DNA of 64,000 bases, taken from Lycium barbarum (taxonomy: Eukaryota; Streptophyta; Magnoliopsida; Solanales; Solanaceae). Below the pieces are notes generated by a model, which was not told where the DNA came from, searched no databases, and worked only from the letters and a program-made list of their open reading frames with translations. A program made the translations under genes and the position numbers. Each line of letters starts with the position of its first letter. Position 1 is the stretch's first letter. Shown piece by piece: positions 10,601 through 22,600 of the stretch. The DNA lies in the NCBI RefSeq assembly GCF_019175385.1, contig NC_083340.1, positions 22,952,336 to 23,016,335 of the forward strand, written 5' to 3'.

Positions 10601-13600
10601 TTTGCCCAGAAACAGATTGACTTTCTTGGTCACGTCATTGAAGAGGGGCGGATCAAGATGGACCAACAGAAAATTCAGGCGATTGCGGACAGGCCGCCGC
10701 CCAAGGATATTCATGGCTTGAGGTCATTCCTTGGTTTGTTTAATTTCTACCGCCGGTTCGTGAAAGGTTACTCGCTCATTGTTGTGCCGTTGACAGAACT
10801 TTTGAAGAAGGTCACGCCGTGGGATTGGTCTCCCAGGCGCCAGGAGGCCTTTGATTTGCTGAAGAGGGCTATGTCTAGTAGCCCAGTCCTGGCCCTTCCT
10901 GATATGGCCAGGCCTTTTGAAGTACAAACTGATGCCTCAGACTTCGCCTTGGGTGGGGTGTTGTTGCAAGATGGGCACCCGGTTGCTTATGAGAGCCGGA
11001 AACTAAAGGATGCAGAGCGTCGCCATACTTCCCATGAGAAAGAGCTATTGGCTGTCGTCCATTGCCTACGCCTTTGGAGGCACTACTTGTTGGGGACCCC
11101 GTTCGTTGTGAAGACGGACAACACGGCTGTCAGTCATTTCATGACCCAGCCAAAGCTGAACGGGCGACAGGCCAGATGGCAGGAACTTCTCGCAGAGTTC
11201 AACTTTAACTTGGAATACAAAAGCGGGAAGACTAACCAGGTTGCTGATGCGCTGAGTCGAAGGGCTGACTTAGCGTCGGTGTGTTTACTCGCCGCCCTTA
11301 GGGGAAGCGAAGTTTCCACACCCATAAAAGATCTGATAAGGGAGTGGCTCCCTAAGGACCCTGCTGCTCAACATTTGATTAGCCTCGCAGAGCAGGGAAA
11401 CACTCGCCAGTTTTATATGGAAGATGGGTTTCTCAGAGTCAAAGGGAACCGTCTTTATGTGCCTAAGGGAGGTGACTTGCGGAGGACCCTTCTGAAGGAA
11501 TGCCACGATACTCTTTGGGCAGGCCATCCGGGAGAGGAAAGGACCATGGCGCTGTTGCGCCGTGCATATTATTGGCCCCAGATGGCAGATGATGTCGCTC
11601 AGTATGTGAGGACTTGCTTAGTGTGTCAGAAAGATAAGTCCGATCGCTTGACCCAGGCGGGTCTGCTGCAGCCTCTAGCTGTCCCAACGAGGCCTTGGGA
11701 AAGTGTCTCGCTAGATTTCATCACTGGCTTGCCCAAGGTCGGAGATCTGACCACCATTCTGGTTGTGGTGGATCGGTTTTCCGAATATGCTACTTTCATT
11801 GCGGCCCCTAAATATGTTTCAGCAGAAGAGACGGCTCGACTCTTCTTTGCCCACATTGTTAAATATTGGGGTCTGCCCTGGGATATTGTTAGTGATCGCG
11901 ATTCTCGCTTCACTAGCAACTTTTGGACCCAACTCTTCAAGTGCATGGGTTCCAAGTTGAGCCACAGTTCGAGTTTTCATCCCCAATCTGACGGCCAGAC
12001 GGAACGGTTCAATGGCATGCTGGAGGACTATCTTCGGCACTTTGTGACTGGTTCTCAGAGGAATTGGGTGAAGCTCTTGGATGCTGCTCAGTTGTGTTTC
12101 AACGCCCAAAAGAACTCGAGTACCAACAAAAGCGCTTTTGAAATTGTTACCGGGCAGCAACCACTCTTCCCCATACTGTTGATGCCCCAAATGTGTCTAA
12201 ATCTGCTAGAGCTGCCAGCTTCTCTAAGGAATGGAAGCAGAACTTAGAGATAGTGCGGAGCTACCTTGAGAAGGCCCAGAAGCGGATGAAGAAACATGCT
12301 GATCAAAATCGCCGTTTCGTGGAGTATCAAGTTGGTGACAAAGTCATGGTGAAAATCCCAAAGCGGTACCTATTTGCGGGGACTAGCGACCCTCGCCTGT
12401 TGCAAAAATATATTGGACCTTTGTCCATTGTGAAACGCATTGGGGAAGTGGCTTACCGTATTGATGTCCCAGCTTGGTGGAAGATCCATCCAGTTTTCCA
12501 TGTTAGCCTATTGAAACCTTTTCAGGAAGACAAGGATGATCCCTCAAGGAGCCAGCTCACAATACCCGGTATTTGAGCAAACAAATCATCTGGCAAAAGA
12601 GCAGTAGAAGCCATACTTGATGATCGGGTGATTCATGCATCACGGAAAGACCACCAGGAGTTCTTGGTGAAATGGATGGGATGCGATGCTGAGGAGAACA
12701 CATGGGAAAGGGTGAAAGACTTGAAGGCCTTCCAGGATTTGATTGATGATTATCTTGCACAGAAGGCTCCGAGGACGTCGCCAAATCAGGTGGGGGAGAA
12801 TGTCATGGGTGGCTTTACCGCCATGCCCAATGACCCCTTGGTCGCACCCCATGGCCCCAGTGTCATGGACGACCCCGTGGTCTCGGTCGCACCAAGCGAC
12901 AAGAACGCCTATGCCAATGTCGCCCCATCGTTTGCTCATGATTGAGCCCACCAGCCGGCAGTGCCCAAAGCGCCCATCAGCAAGCAGCGCCCTCAACGCT
13001 TGCCTGCAGTCAGCGCCCATGTGCCCATGCCAGGCAGCCCGCGCGCAGTGCCCGACCTTCTGCGTCCCAGCGCGCCCGATGCCAGCGCCTGCGCGCGCAC
13101 GACAGTGCCAGCGCCCCAGCGCCCGCGCACGACAGCCTGCGCCCATGCGCGCCCGACCGTGCCCGCACCCCGGTGCGCACGGCAGTGCCACGATCCGAAG
13201 ATGCTGTAATGGACCTGCTCTAGTTTAGGTCACTTTTGATGTAAATATAGAGTAGTTTACTTCCTGTTCTTGTATTATGATTCTCTAGCTTTTTTATGTC
13301 TACTCCTGTAACTTGGGTTATTTTTTTTAAAGCATTATTAGGGGGGATATAGTCGGTGAAATCAAAAAGCATTCAAATCTTCTGCAAAGGTGTTCTCTCC
13401 CCCTCGAACACCCCAGCTCTCTTGTAATCAATTCTCTGTTAATACAAGCAAGCATTTTCGTTTTCAATTCTCTCATTGCAATTGTTGACGACACGGTTTT
13501 CCTACACGGCACTGACAGTCTAGTCTAGCGTGTAGAGGGGACCTCAGGTTGGCGGATAGTGATCACACGGAAGTCGGATTACTTAGCCTTACGTCGCCCT

Positions 13601-16600
13601 TCTAAACATCTCAAGAAGGCGCCGCGTAACAGATTAGATGTGCAGCTATGGGAGGAAACTGTGCTAGGTATGTGAGGTTATTACGAAGTACTTCATAGAT
13701 TGAATTTCAGTTACACACCTGACCACCTGCATGTGGGAGAAAGTAGCATAGCTCAGTGAGTTTAATAACTAGTTTCCTTATTTTAAGTTACATACCTAAC
13801 CACCCATAAGTGCATGTGCTAGCATGCCTTGGTGAGGATAGTTCTTAGATCATTTAAGTCTTGTAAATCATGAAATACATTGGATCGTTACTTGAGCGTA
13901 GTCTCCCTTGTATCCATGCTTGTGGCCATTGATCATTTTACTTGCTTTCTAGGCTAGTTTACATTTTTGCATTAGTTAAATTATTCACACCAATCCTAAC
14001 TCTTGTTTCTATACATCAGTATATGGTAGATATGGCAGTGTGTAGAAGTCTCGACATTTACTAGTTCAGTTGTTGGTATTGCTGGGCTGCGGGACCTGCT
14101 CTGTCTAAGTGCATTTCAGCATAGTAAATTGTAGATGCTGTAGTTAGAAGAATGCTCCACTGTTGTACTTAGTCCAACTAATTAGAAGTCTCAAGTGGAA
14201 TTAAGTTTTCTTAGGGAACATGTTTGCTCCTTCAATTTTATAATTCACTCGCTTTTTCCCCTTTTTCCTGATTGAGATAATTGTAACCAGTTTTTAGATG
14301 GTAACTATTTTTTCCTCACATGAAAAATCCTGAGGTTGGTTCCCTCATCTCTGCTAGTTAGTGTAGCGGGGTGCTTTCTTATTCTCTCTCTCATGTGGCT
14401 AAACAAATAAATTATTTGCAAACTAACAGGTAGTCATTCTCGTAATCAGGATTAGATGTGTGCGAACAGTTCATGGATGTCAATGAAATGATAAGGGATG
14501 AGGACCTGATCATGCAGAGAGCTAATTCTCCAGGAAATGGTGTTGCTGCTCAATATTATTCATCGAGGCCAGTTAGCAATATCCGGCATTTTGTCGCAAA
14601 TATGGTACCAAGTGTCAGATCTCGGAGGCCAAGTGCACGGGAATTGAATCTGTTGAAGCGGAAAGCAAAAATAAGCTCAAAGGACCAAACAAAAGGATGG
14701 AATAAGGATGGAGATACAGAAGCTCCACAATCACAAGATATAATATCTCCTAGGGGCATGGGTCCTGACATGTCAAGCTCTAATAAGGTTACAAGATATT
14801 CTAACTGTGCTGTACACTTACATAATTCAGATACTAGGTGCTACTAATATCGATATGCATATTTATTTTCACTCACGTGCTGAAAGTTACTCTCTTCTAG
14901 CATCTTCATGTTTTTGGATTTTGTTATGATCTCTTTTTCTTCGTTTTCTTTGTCTTTTGAGATTCTGAATTCGTAGTTGCCCGCTCTCCTATCATACCGA
15001 GTGTGATAGAGAAAGATATCTGTGCGTGTAATGGAGTGAAAAATTTCTTTACATTCAAAGAGTCCTGTTTTTGTTTGTTCATGAACTTTTAGAGTTCACA
15101 GGATATCGGATATCCTAACTATAGTAGATGATTGTATAATCTTTTATGGATGCATTTTAGTTTTTCTTCTTATTTTGTTTCTGGATAGATATTAGTACAG
15201 TCTTGAAGGGTGAAAATTGTATGGGCATTGTACATGGGGATTTGTCTTAGCTTCTTCACTGTCGATGAATGCTATGTCGTGGTGCTTTCAGATTCTAAGT
15301 ACGATTGTTAGTTTGGAGCTTCTAAATCCCCGGGTCTTCTTTGTGCAATTGCTATCAAACCTAAGTCCACTCATTAATCTGGGAGAAGTCTAGGTCTCCA
15401 GGTCTCTGTCGAGGATTATACTTGAATCTCGTCTTGGCACTATTATTATATCTACTTTTGGACCTCTCCATCTATCAGTTATCCAGAGTTGCTTTGCCTT
15501 GATTCTAGTAAGTTCATCTGTTTGGTGCCGCGTTTCTTTTACAACAACAACAACAGCAGCAGCAGCATACCCAGTACAATCCCGCAAGTAGGGTCTGGGG
15601 AGGGTAGGATGTACGCAGGGGTAGAGAGGCTGTTTCCGATAGGTGCCACGATTCTTTTACAAATTGATAGTCATTGCTACTGACTTAGTCTGGAAGTGCA
15701 ACTTGCAATCTTTTGCTGTGAGCGGTTGCTTCGGGACCAAGTATAGGAATTCGGGCTGTTGTTAGATAATTGTCTCTGTGAGTGTGGCAGTTCAGTTGTT
15801 GCCTTTGTAGGTACCTAGGCTGCTGTTTCCTTTACCCCTATGTCTTTTGCAGGCTTTGCAATGCTGTTGTAAAAGGACTTGATATCTGGATGTCTGTTTT
15901 AGGCTTTATGAGTCCTGCCTGCAAAGTAAACCCAAGTGACAAACTGGACATAAACTTGTTTAGAGTTGGACTGGCATCGTATCTAGAGGATGTTGATGTG
16001 GAGCCCATAAATTTGAGTGCCACCTAAGCTAGTATGGTGCAGTGAATCTGGGAGTTATATTTTCCTGTAAATATGTAATTGAAGGTTATGGGCTGAGTAG
16101 TTTGTTAGCTAATAATTATTGAGAACTTGAGATCATGTATGCAAAATATTCTAGGAATTTTTAGGAGAGTTTTGAAACTGTAGAAGTGGGTTAATTTGAA
16201 CTGTTTGTATAGAATTGTAGATATGGTCAGTTGACATTAAACTTGATAACTGCTCTGTAAATTTGCCATTAAAGCTTGAGGGGTAAATTCGTTGGTTATT
16301 GGTTAATTTACAGTCAAGATCATGTATGCAAGCTGTGGCACAGTTGTCTAAAATTCCCCTTCTTGCTGGTTTATTGGGTCGTTTAATGTAAAAAAAAAAT
16401 CAATATTAATGATTACTATAGATACGGCTTTATTATACCCTTAAAGATCAATTCGATTCATCCTCTTGATCTGATAAGGTGTTTCTTCAATAGATTAATC
16501 AACTATGCCTCAATTTCAAACAAACTTCTTTATTTTTCTAAAACTTTTATTCATGGTGATGGAAATCGTCCACTATGTTATTGTTTTTCTTGTAGGAAAT

Positions 16601-19600
16601 TTTTTTGGTTTAGTATTCTTGATAAATCTGCGTATATCATTTCACATACTTCTGCATTTAAAAGCATGTGCTTTAGTAATTATCAATTTTTATCTATATT
16701 ATCAACCTCAAAGATTCCGAGTCTTGAAATATATTTTTTGCAGCTACTTGGTGAAAACATCTCTGATGAAGATGGTCTAGAGTATGACGGAGATAAGATT
16801 TGGCCATTTCAGAGTTTTGTTGAGCAACTCATCCTTGATATGTTTGATCCTTGTAAGCAACTTCTATTATCCTGTTGCTCTTAATTCATTTCATGGGTTT
16901 CTTCTAAGATATTTGTTTCTTATTCTTCTTCAGTATGGGAGGTTCGTCATGGCAGTGTCATGGCTATGAGAGAGATCTTAACTCATCAAGGTGCTAATGC
17001 AGGAGTTATTATTCCAGACTTGAGATGTGATAGTGCATTAAATATTAAAATAAAAGAGAGGGTAGACAAGAATACTGTCAAAAGGGAGAGGCCAATTGAT
17101 CTGAGGGTAGACGACAATACTGTTAAAAGGGAGAGGCCAATTGATCTGAATATGCAGGTTCCACCTGATGAGTTAGAGTCAGTTTCCAAGAAACTGAAGG
17201 TTGAACCTGAAGTTGCATCGTATTTGGCAATGGATACAATGGTCTGTACCAGCATGGATGGTGATCCTGGCAGTGTTAGTGTAAAAGTGGAAGATGCTGG
17301 ATTGAGTTTGGCGGTTGTACAGGCAAATGGTGAATTTAGCGTTGGTTCTGTTAAGCCGGAGACTCAATCTCATCTCAGTGGTGGAAGCCTGGGTAGTGAT
17401 ATGTCAGAGGAGAAGGGAGGTGGCGTGGATAAGACTTCTATGGAAAAGACGGGTAATCTAGAAAATCTTCCTGAGAATTGTGAGCTGATGAACTTGGTTA
17501 AACTGGCTAGGCACTCTTGGCTCAAGAATTGTGAATTTCTTCAGGATTGTGCTATTCGTTTCTTGTGTGTCTTATCATTGGATCGGTATGGTCTCCTCTC
17601 CTTGGTTTGATATCTTTGAGTTTAGCTTTGTTCTCAATCCCCCATCCAAAAGAAATTAAAATGAAAGAGAGAAAAATAATCCAGAAGAAAAAGAAAAGGA
17701 AGACAGCATTTAATTAATCTATAGACATTGAGAAATGTTTTGGAATACCAAACAGGAACAAAAGCTGCCTAAAGATTACACTATTGTACTCTTTCTGGTA
17801 GACTGCTCTTGGTTCAATTTTCTGAGGCTTATAGCAATGTGCTTTCCCTTTTCAATTTTTTGCATTCTCCCCTTTTCTGCCTTTTCCAAGATATTTCTTT
17901 AGCTGTCTGTATCTCAACTTTATTTTATTACTGGTTGCCCTGCCTGATTCCATAATTCCTGATGTGAAGGTTTTTTTTCTCTTTAGGTTACTGACCCCCC
18001 ATTTCGCTTCTTTTGCCGTTGACTGTTAAGGAATGGAACTTTGTTGTATTACTGCTTGCCTTTCATCTGTTGATTCCATAGTTCTCGATATGAATGGTTA
18101 TTTTTCTGTAGGTTACTGATATACCCCACCCATCCTCCACTTTTTTGCTTTTTCTGTCATTGACAGTTTTGGAGACTATGTATCGGATCAAGTTGTGGCT
18201 CCTGTTCGTGAGACTTGCGCACAAGCTTTAGGCGCTGTGCTTAAGTACATGCATCCTACTCTAGTTCACGAGACACTGAATATCTTGTTACAGATGCAGG
18301 TAAATATGACCCGAGCGCAGCCTTTTGTGGTATGGCTTTTAAGATTTTTAACTTCCATCACAAGTTGATACTCTCCTTTCCCTCTAGCTAGTAGTCCCCA
18401 GTTGAGATGGATTAGTATGGTTGTTGTACTTCTTACAATTCACTTTCATTTGAACGAATTAATGAGCATTGTAAATCCTTACCATATCTTGCATTACTCC
18501 CTTTGCTCCGTTTATCCAATTCACTGTGTCTTGGAATGCTAGTAAGTGTTTGATTTAGGTAAAAAGATAGTTTCACCAATTGTATTAACTTCTAACTGGA
18601 AATCTCAATTATTCCTTCTGCCATGTCTGATAGTGCAAGTAAAGCAATAGCATCTGCAAAACTTAACGTCATGGTCTCTTCTTGGTCTCTTCTGTCAAAT
18701 AGTGTAAAGATAGAACTGCGTGAAGAGAGTGGGCTAATATAAAAATTTCGGTCTTCTTTTGCACAGTGACGACCTCTCTCTTTTCTATTCCTCAACCAAA
18801 AAGCTTCAGCCCAACATGTGGGCCCATCTAGTATTAGACAACACACAATTTGATCTTCGTTGATCATGCTAAGTTTGCTATAGACCTAACTTTTAGAGGT
18901 TAATCGTATGTACCTTCCTTGAGGTTTGCCTAATTGAAGGTGTTGTGGAGTCAATAGTTCAACGGCATAGAGAGGAATTTTGAGTCTTTGCTGCCACTTG
19001 CCACCCACACAAGTATTTTTTTTTGATGTACCTGGTTCTGGAAAGAAATCTGGCTTGCTTGAGGGTGTGCTAAAAGACCTCAGTTAATATAAGTCTCTTC
19101 TCTATTAACCAGTTTAAGACCTTTTTTGATCAAGAAAGTGTATTTTCATTCATAAAAATGGCCATATACAAGGGGTATACCAAAAAGGTAAAGGATCTAC
19201 AAAAAGACATGATTCTCTACAAACTCCACCCAGTCATCTATACAACAAGGGACTTTCTGAGTGCACCAAAAGAAAATAATGGAACGGAGAATACTCAACT
19301 GAGAAAAGCTCGACTCTACCCCTTTCAAACGTTCTCCTATTTCTATCTTCCCAAACAACCCACATTAGCGCAAGAGGGACAATGTTCCAAGCCCTTCGGC
19401 TTCTCCTTCTTCTCCCGCTCTTCCAACTGAACATCAACCAGTTTAAGACTTTAAAAGTTTAATATCATCCGAAGTTTCATATTTTAAGTTCAACAATGGT
19501 ATTCAATTTGGGACAGGCAGATTGTTGATTTGTGTCCCTTTCAGAATAGGTTTTGACAACTGTTTTAATTAGCTGTTCTGGGATTTTCAGCGTAGACCGG

Positions 19601-22600
19601 AATGGGAGATTCGTCATGGGAGTCTTTTGGGGATCAAATATCTAGTTGCCGTGCGGCAGGTAAACCTTATTTTATTGGATGGTTTGCTTAGCTGGATTTT
19701 TCTGCTGGATTCTTGCCTTAAATAATCTAATCTGATTGTTATATGCAATTTGATTTTAAACTATTTGTGTAGTGAAGTTGTTCGTGCTCGAGTTTTTGAG
19801 TCATTGGAATTTCTTTTCTTGAACTGTCACCTAGTAACATTGTTAGCTTACGAACAGAAAAACAAGGCTAGTGGGAAAATTTTGTGTTTGAGTGAGTAGA
19901 CGAACAAAAGGTTGAAGTTGGGTTGTTGGTTGCTACTTGTAGCTGTAGTTAATCTTATTTTGGTCGATGAAATAACTAGGAATAGGATGATTATGAAATT
20001 ATTTCTTCCTATTAATTTTCTTCTGATCTTTTTTAACAGGAATTATGATTTGTCTAAAGAAGATGTATAATGCTGTTTTTTACGTCCTTTAAGAGAATCA
20101 GAAAATGAAACTCAATCTCCAGCACGTTACTTTTGTCTTCTATTTATTGGATCTTAAGTTGCTTTGGTGATGTGGGTTGTATGGTATTTTCCCTGGATTG
20201 ATAATACAGGGTTTTTCAGAAACAACCTCTCCACCTCCCAAGGTAGGGGTAAGGTCTGCGTACACTCTACCCTCCCCAGACCCCACTTGTGGGATTACAC
20301 TGGGTATGTTGTTGTTGTTTTCTTTAGAATACAATCAGGGGTTGAAGAAGTGTTAACTTGATAGCTGGTTTTAGTCCTGCAGAGTTGGCAGTGTGGTCTC
20401 ATATGTTATCCACAGAAGTTTCCAGTTCAACTCCTTTTAGTATTCTTGTTGCATGTACATTCTACCGACTATGCTGTTTTTGTTGCTAATTTGATTCTCC
20501 CATGAGAACAGGAGATGCTTACTGAGTTGCTTGGCTGTGTTCTCCCGGCATGTAAAGCTGGGCTCGAAGATCCTGATGATGATGTGAGAGCTGTTGCAGC
20601 AGATGCTTTATTACCCACTGCAGCGTCTGTTGTTGCTTTAAACGGTCAGCTGTTGCATTCTATAATCATGTTGCTTTGGGATATTTTGCTTGACTTGGAT
20701 GATCTAAGTCCATCTACGAGCAGGTAATTTTTATTTTTTCACAAGGTCCCTTCAACTTTGAGTTACAAACTTGCTCAACTTGGTGAATTTCATTCCTCAC
20801 GTGCGATTGTTTCTTCTCTGCAAGCTTTTAGCCTTCAATATCTCATATCAGTCGTTCACTTTATTGTTTGGTCAAGATATTATTCCAACTATGTAAAAAA
20901 GGAAGAAGAAGATAACTTGTATTTAATTGGTCGTAGGCAATAACAGGAGTGCTCCTAACACCTAGTTTGATGATGGCCTTTTTGTTTGGGTCATTCATTC
21001 CCCTCAAATTCCAACTGGTGATTTTAGAATCCTTCAACACATTTCTTTTTCCCCTCCCATTTGCCCCGACCTCTGTCTCATATCCCCGCTGTCCGCTTCC
21101 TTATTTCTCCTCCCCCTTCCTTAATGATTGTGGTTAATGATGAGCTGCCTTGTGTGGCAGGATCTTTAGGCAGTAGAGTTTCTCTGCCTTTCCCGCTATC
21201 TCATTTGTTCATAAATTTGAATTTCCAGATCACCCCCAAAAGTTTATCTTGATCTTCTCTGTGCCTTTGATAATGCAGTGTGATGAATCTGTTGGCAGAG
21301 ATCTACTCTCAGGAGCAAATGATTCCCAAAGCTTTTGGGGAGAAAAAGAAATTTGATCTCAATGAAATTGATCGACAAGATGACCTTGGGGAAGGGATAT
21401 GGTCTTCAGAAAATCCTTATATGCTATCAACATTGGCGCCAAGATTATGGCCTTTCATGAGACATAGTATCACTTCAGTCCGTTATTCAGCTATCCGGAC
21501 TTTGGTAATCTTCCCTGTTTGATCCTTTTTTTATTTGCTATTAAAATATTGGACTGTTATTAGTTGTATACATCGCCGTAGGAAGGTCTTATCTGTTTGT
21601 ATTTTGATAGATTTGTCATTGCATAAATTGGTTTTATACAGTGCAAGTGCGCCCGAGTATAGAAGATATATAGCTGATATTTAAATTTTCTTGTACAGGA
21701 GCGATTGCTTGAAGCCGAATATAAGAGGAGCATTGCTGAGTCATCTAGCTCTTTCTGGCCTTCATTTATTTTGGGTGATACTCTCAGGATTGTTTTCCAG
21801 AATTTGCTGCTTGAATCAAATGAGGAGATCGTGCAGTGCTCAGGCAGGGTTTGGAGGATCCTTCTCCAGGTTTGTTATGTATACCTGTTCGTCCCAAGTA
21901 AACCCAAGATCAGCATTTCACTTTTCACAGTGCTATATTGTATTGCGGCAACACAAAAATTCTGTAAATGACTATGATAGTGCATTATTGTCTTAATTGA
22001 TAGCTGATATTTGAATCAGAGATGTTCTAGCAGATTGTACCATGAAAAGAATCCTTATAATTTTTCTTATTATATCATGAAAATAATAGGAGCATTCTCT
22101 AAGATGACATATCTGGAGGTGATTGGGATTTGGGATACAGAGGGATACTATCCTATGTTGGTAGAAGAGATTTTTCTAAGATGACATATCTGGAGGTGAT
22201 TATAAGTCTGGTATTCAGCTATTTAGTTAGTTGCTAGAGATTCTGGTAGGTTGTATTTAGTTGGATGGAAAAATTGAGGTGGCTGGATATTTAATTTCCT
22301 TATCTAGAAAATGGAGTCATTCATTTGATGGTTTTAATCCGATTTCATCTGAAAATGAATTCCTGTCTCTACAAAGTTTCTGACCCTCTTCCCTTATATT
22401 CTCTTGGTGTAAACAGAAAATCCCTAGTTGTATAGATGATTGGGTGGAGCTTGTAGAGAATCATATCTTTTTGTAGATTCTTTACCTTTTTGGTATATCC
22501 CCTGTATATGGTCAATTTGGCCATGTTTATGAATGACAATTAAAAAAAATTTCTGACCCTCTTCTCTATCTATTAAGTATGAATTTTCTCTGTAGAGCCT

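Larger units (their letters stand above)
7152..13631 (+). mobile_element. Full-length Ty3/gypsy chromovirus, inactivated, in a BTAF1 intron
   Basis: A 6480-bp element with two 831-bp LTRs (TG...CA), an initiator-tRNA-Met primer-binding site, gag-protease, RT-RNase H-integrase, a chromodomain and a polypurine tract, in the same orientation as BTAF1. Order PR-RT-RH-INT plus a C-terminal chromodomain defines a chromovirus; the clade (Galadriel- or Tekay-like) is not settled. The LTRs differ at about 14 of 831 positions, mostly transitions. Two frameshifts (near 9800 and 12170) and an in-frame TGA (12574) make it non-autonomous. It sits inside the 9755-bp intron 4695-14449. Confidence 0.96.
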
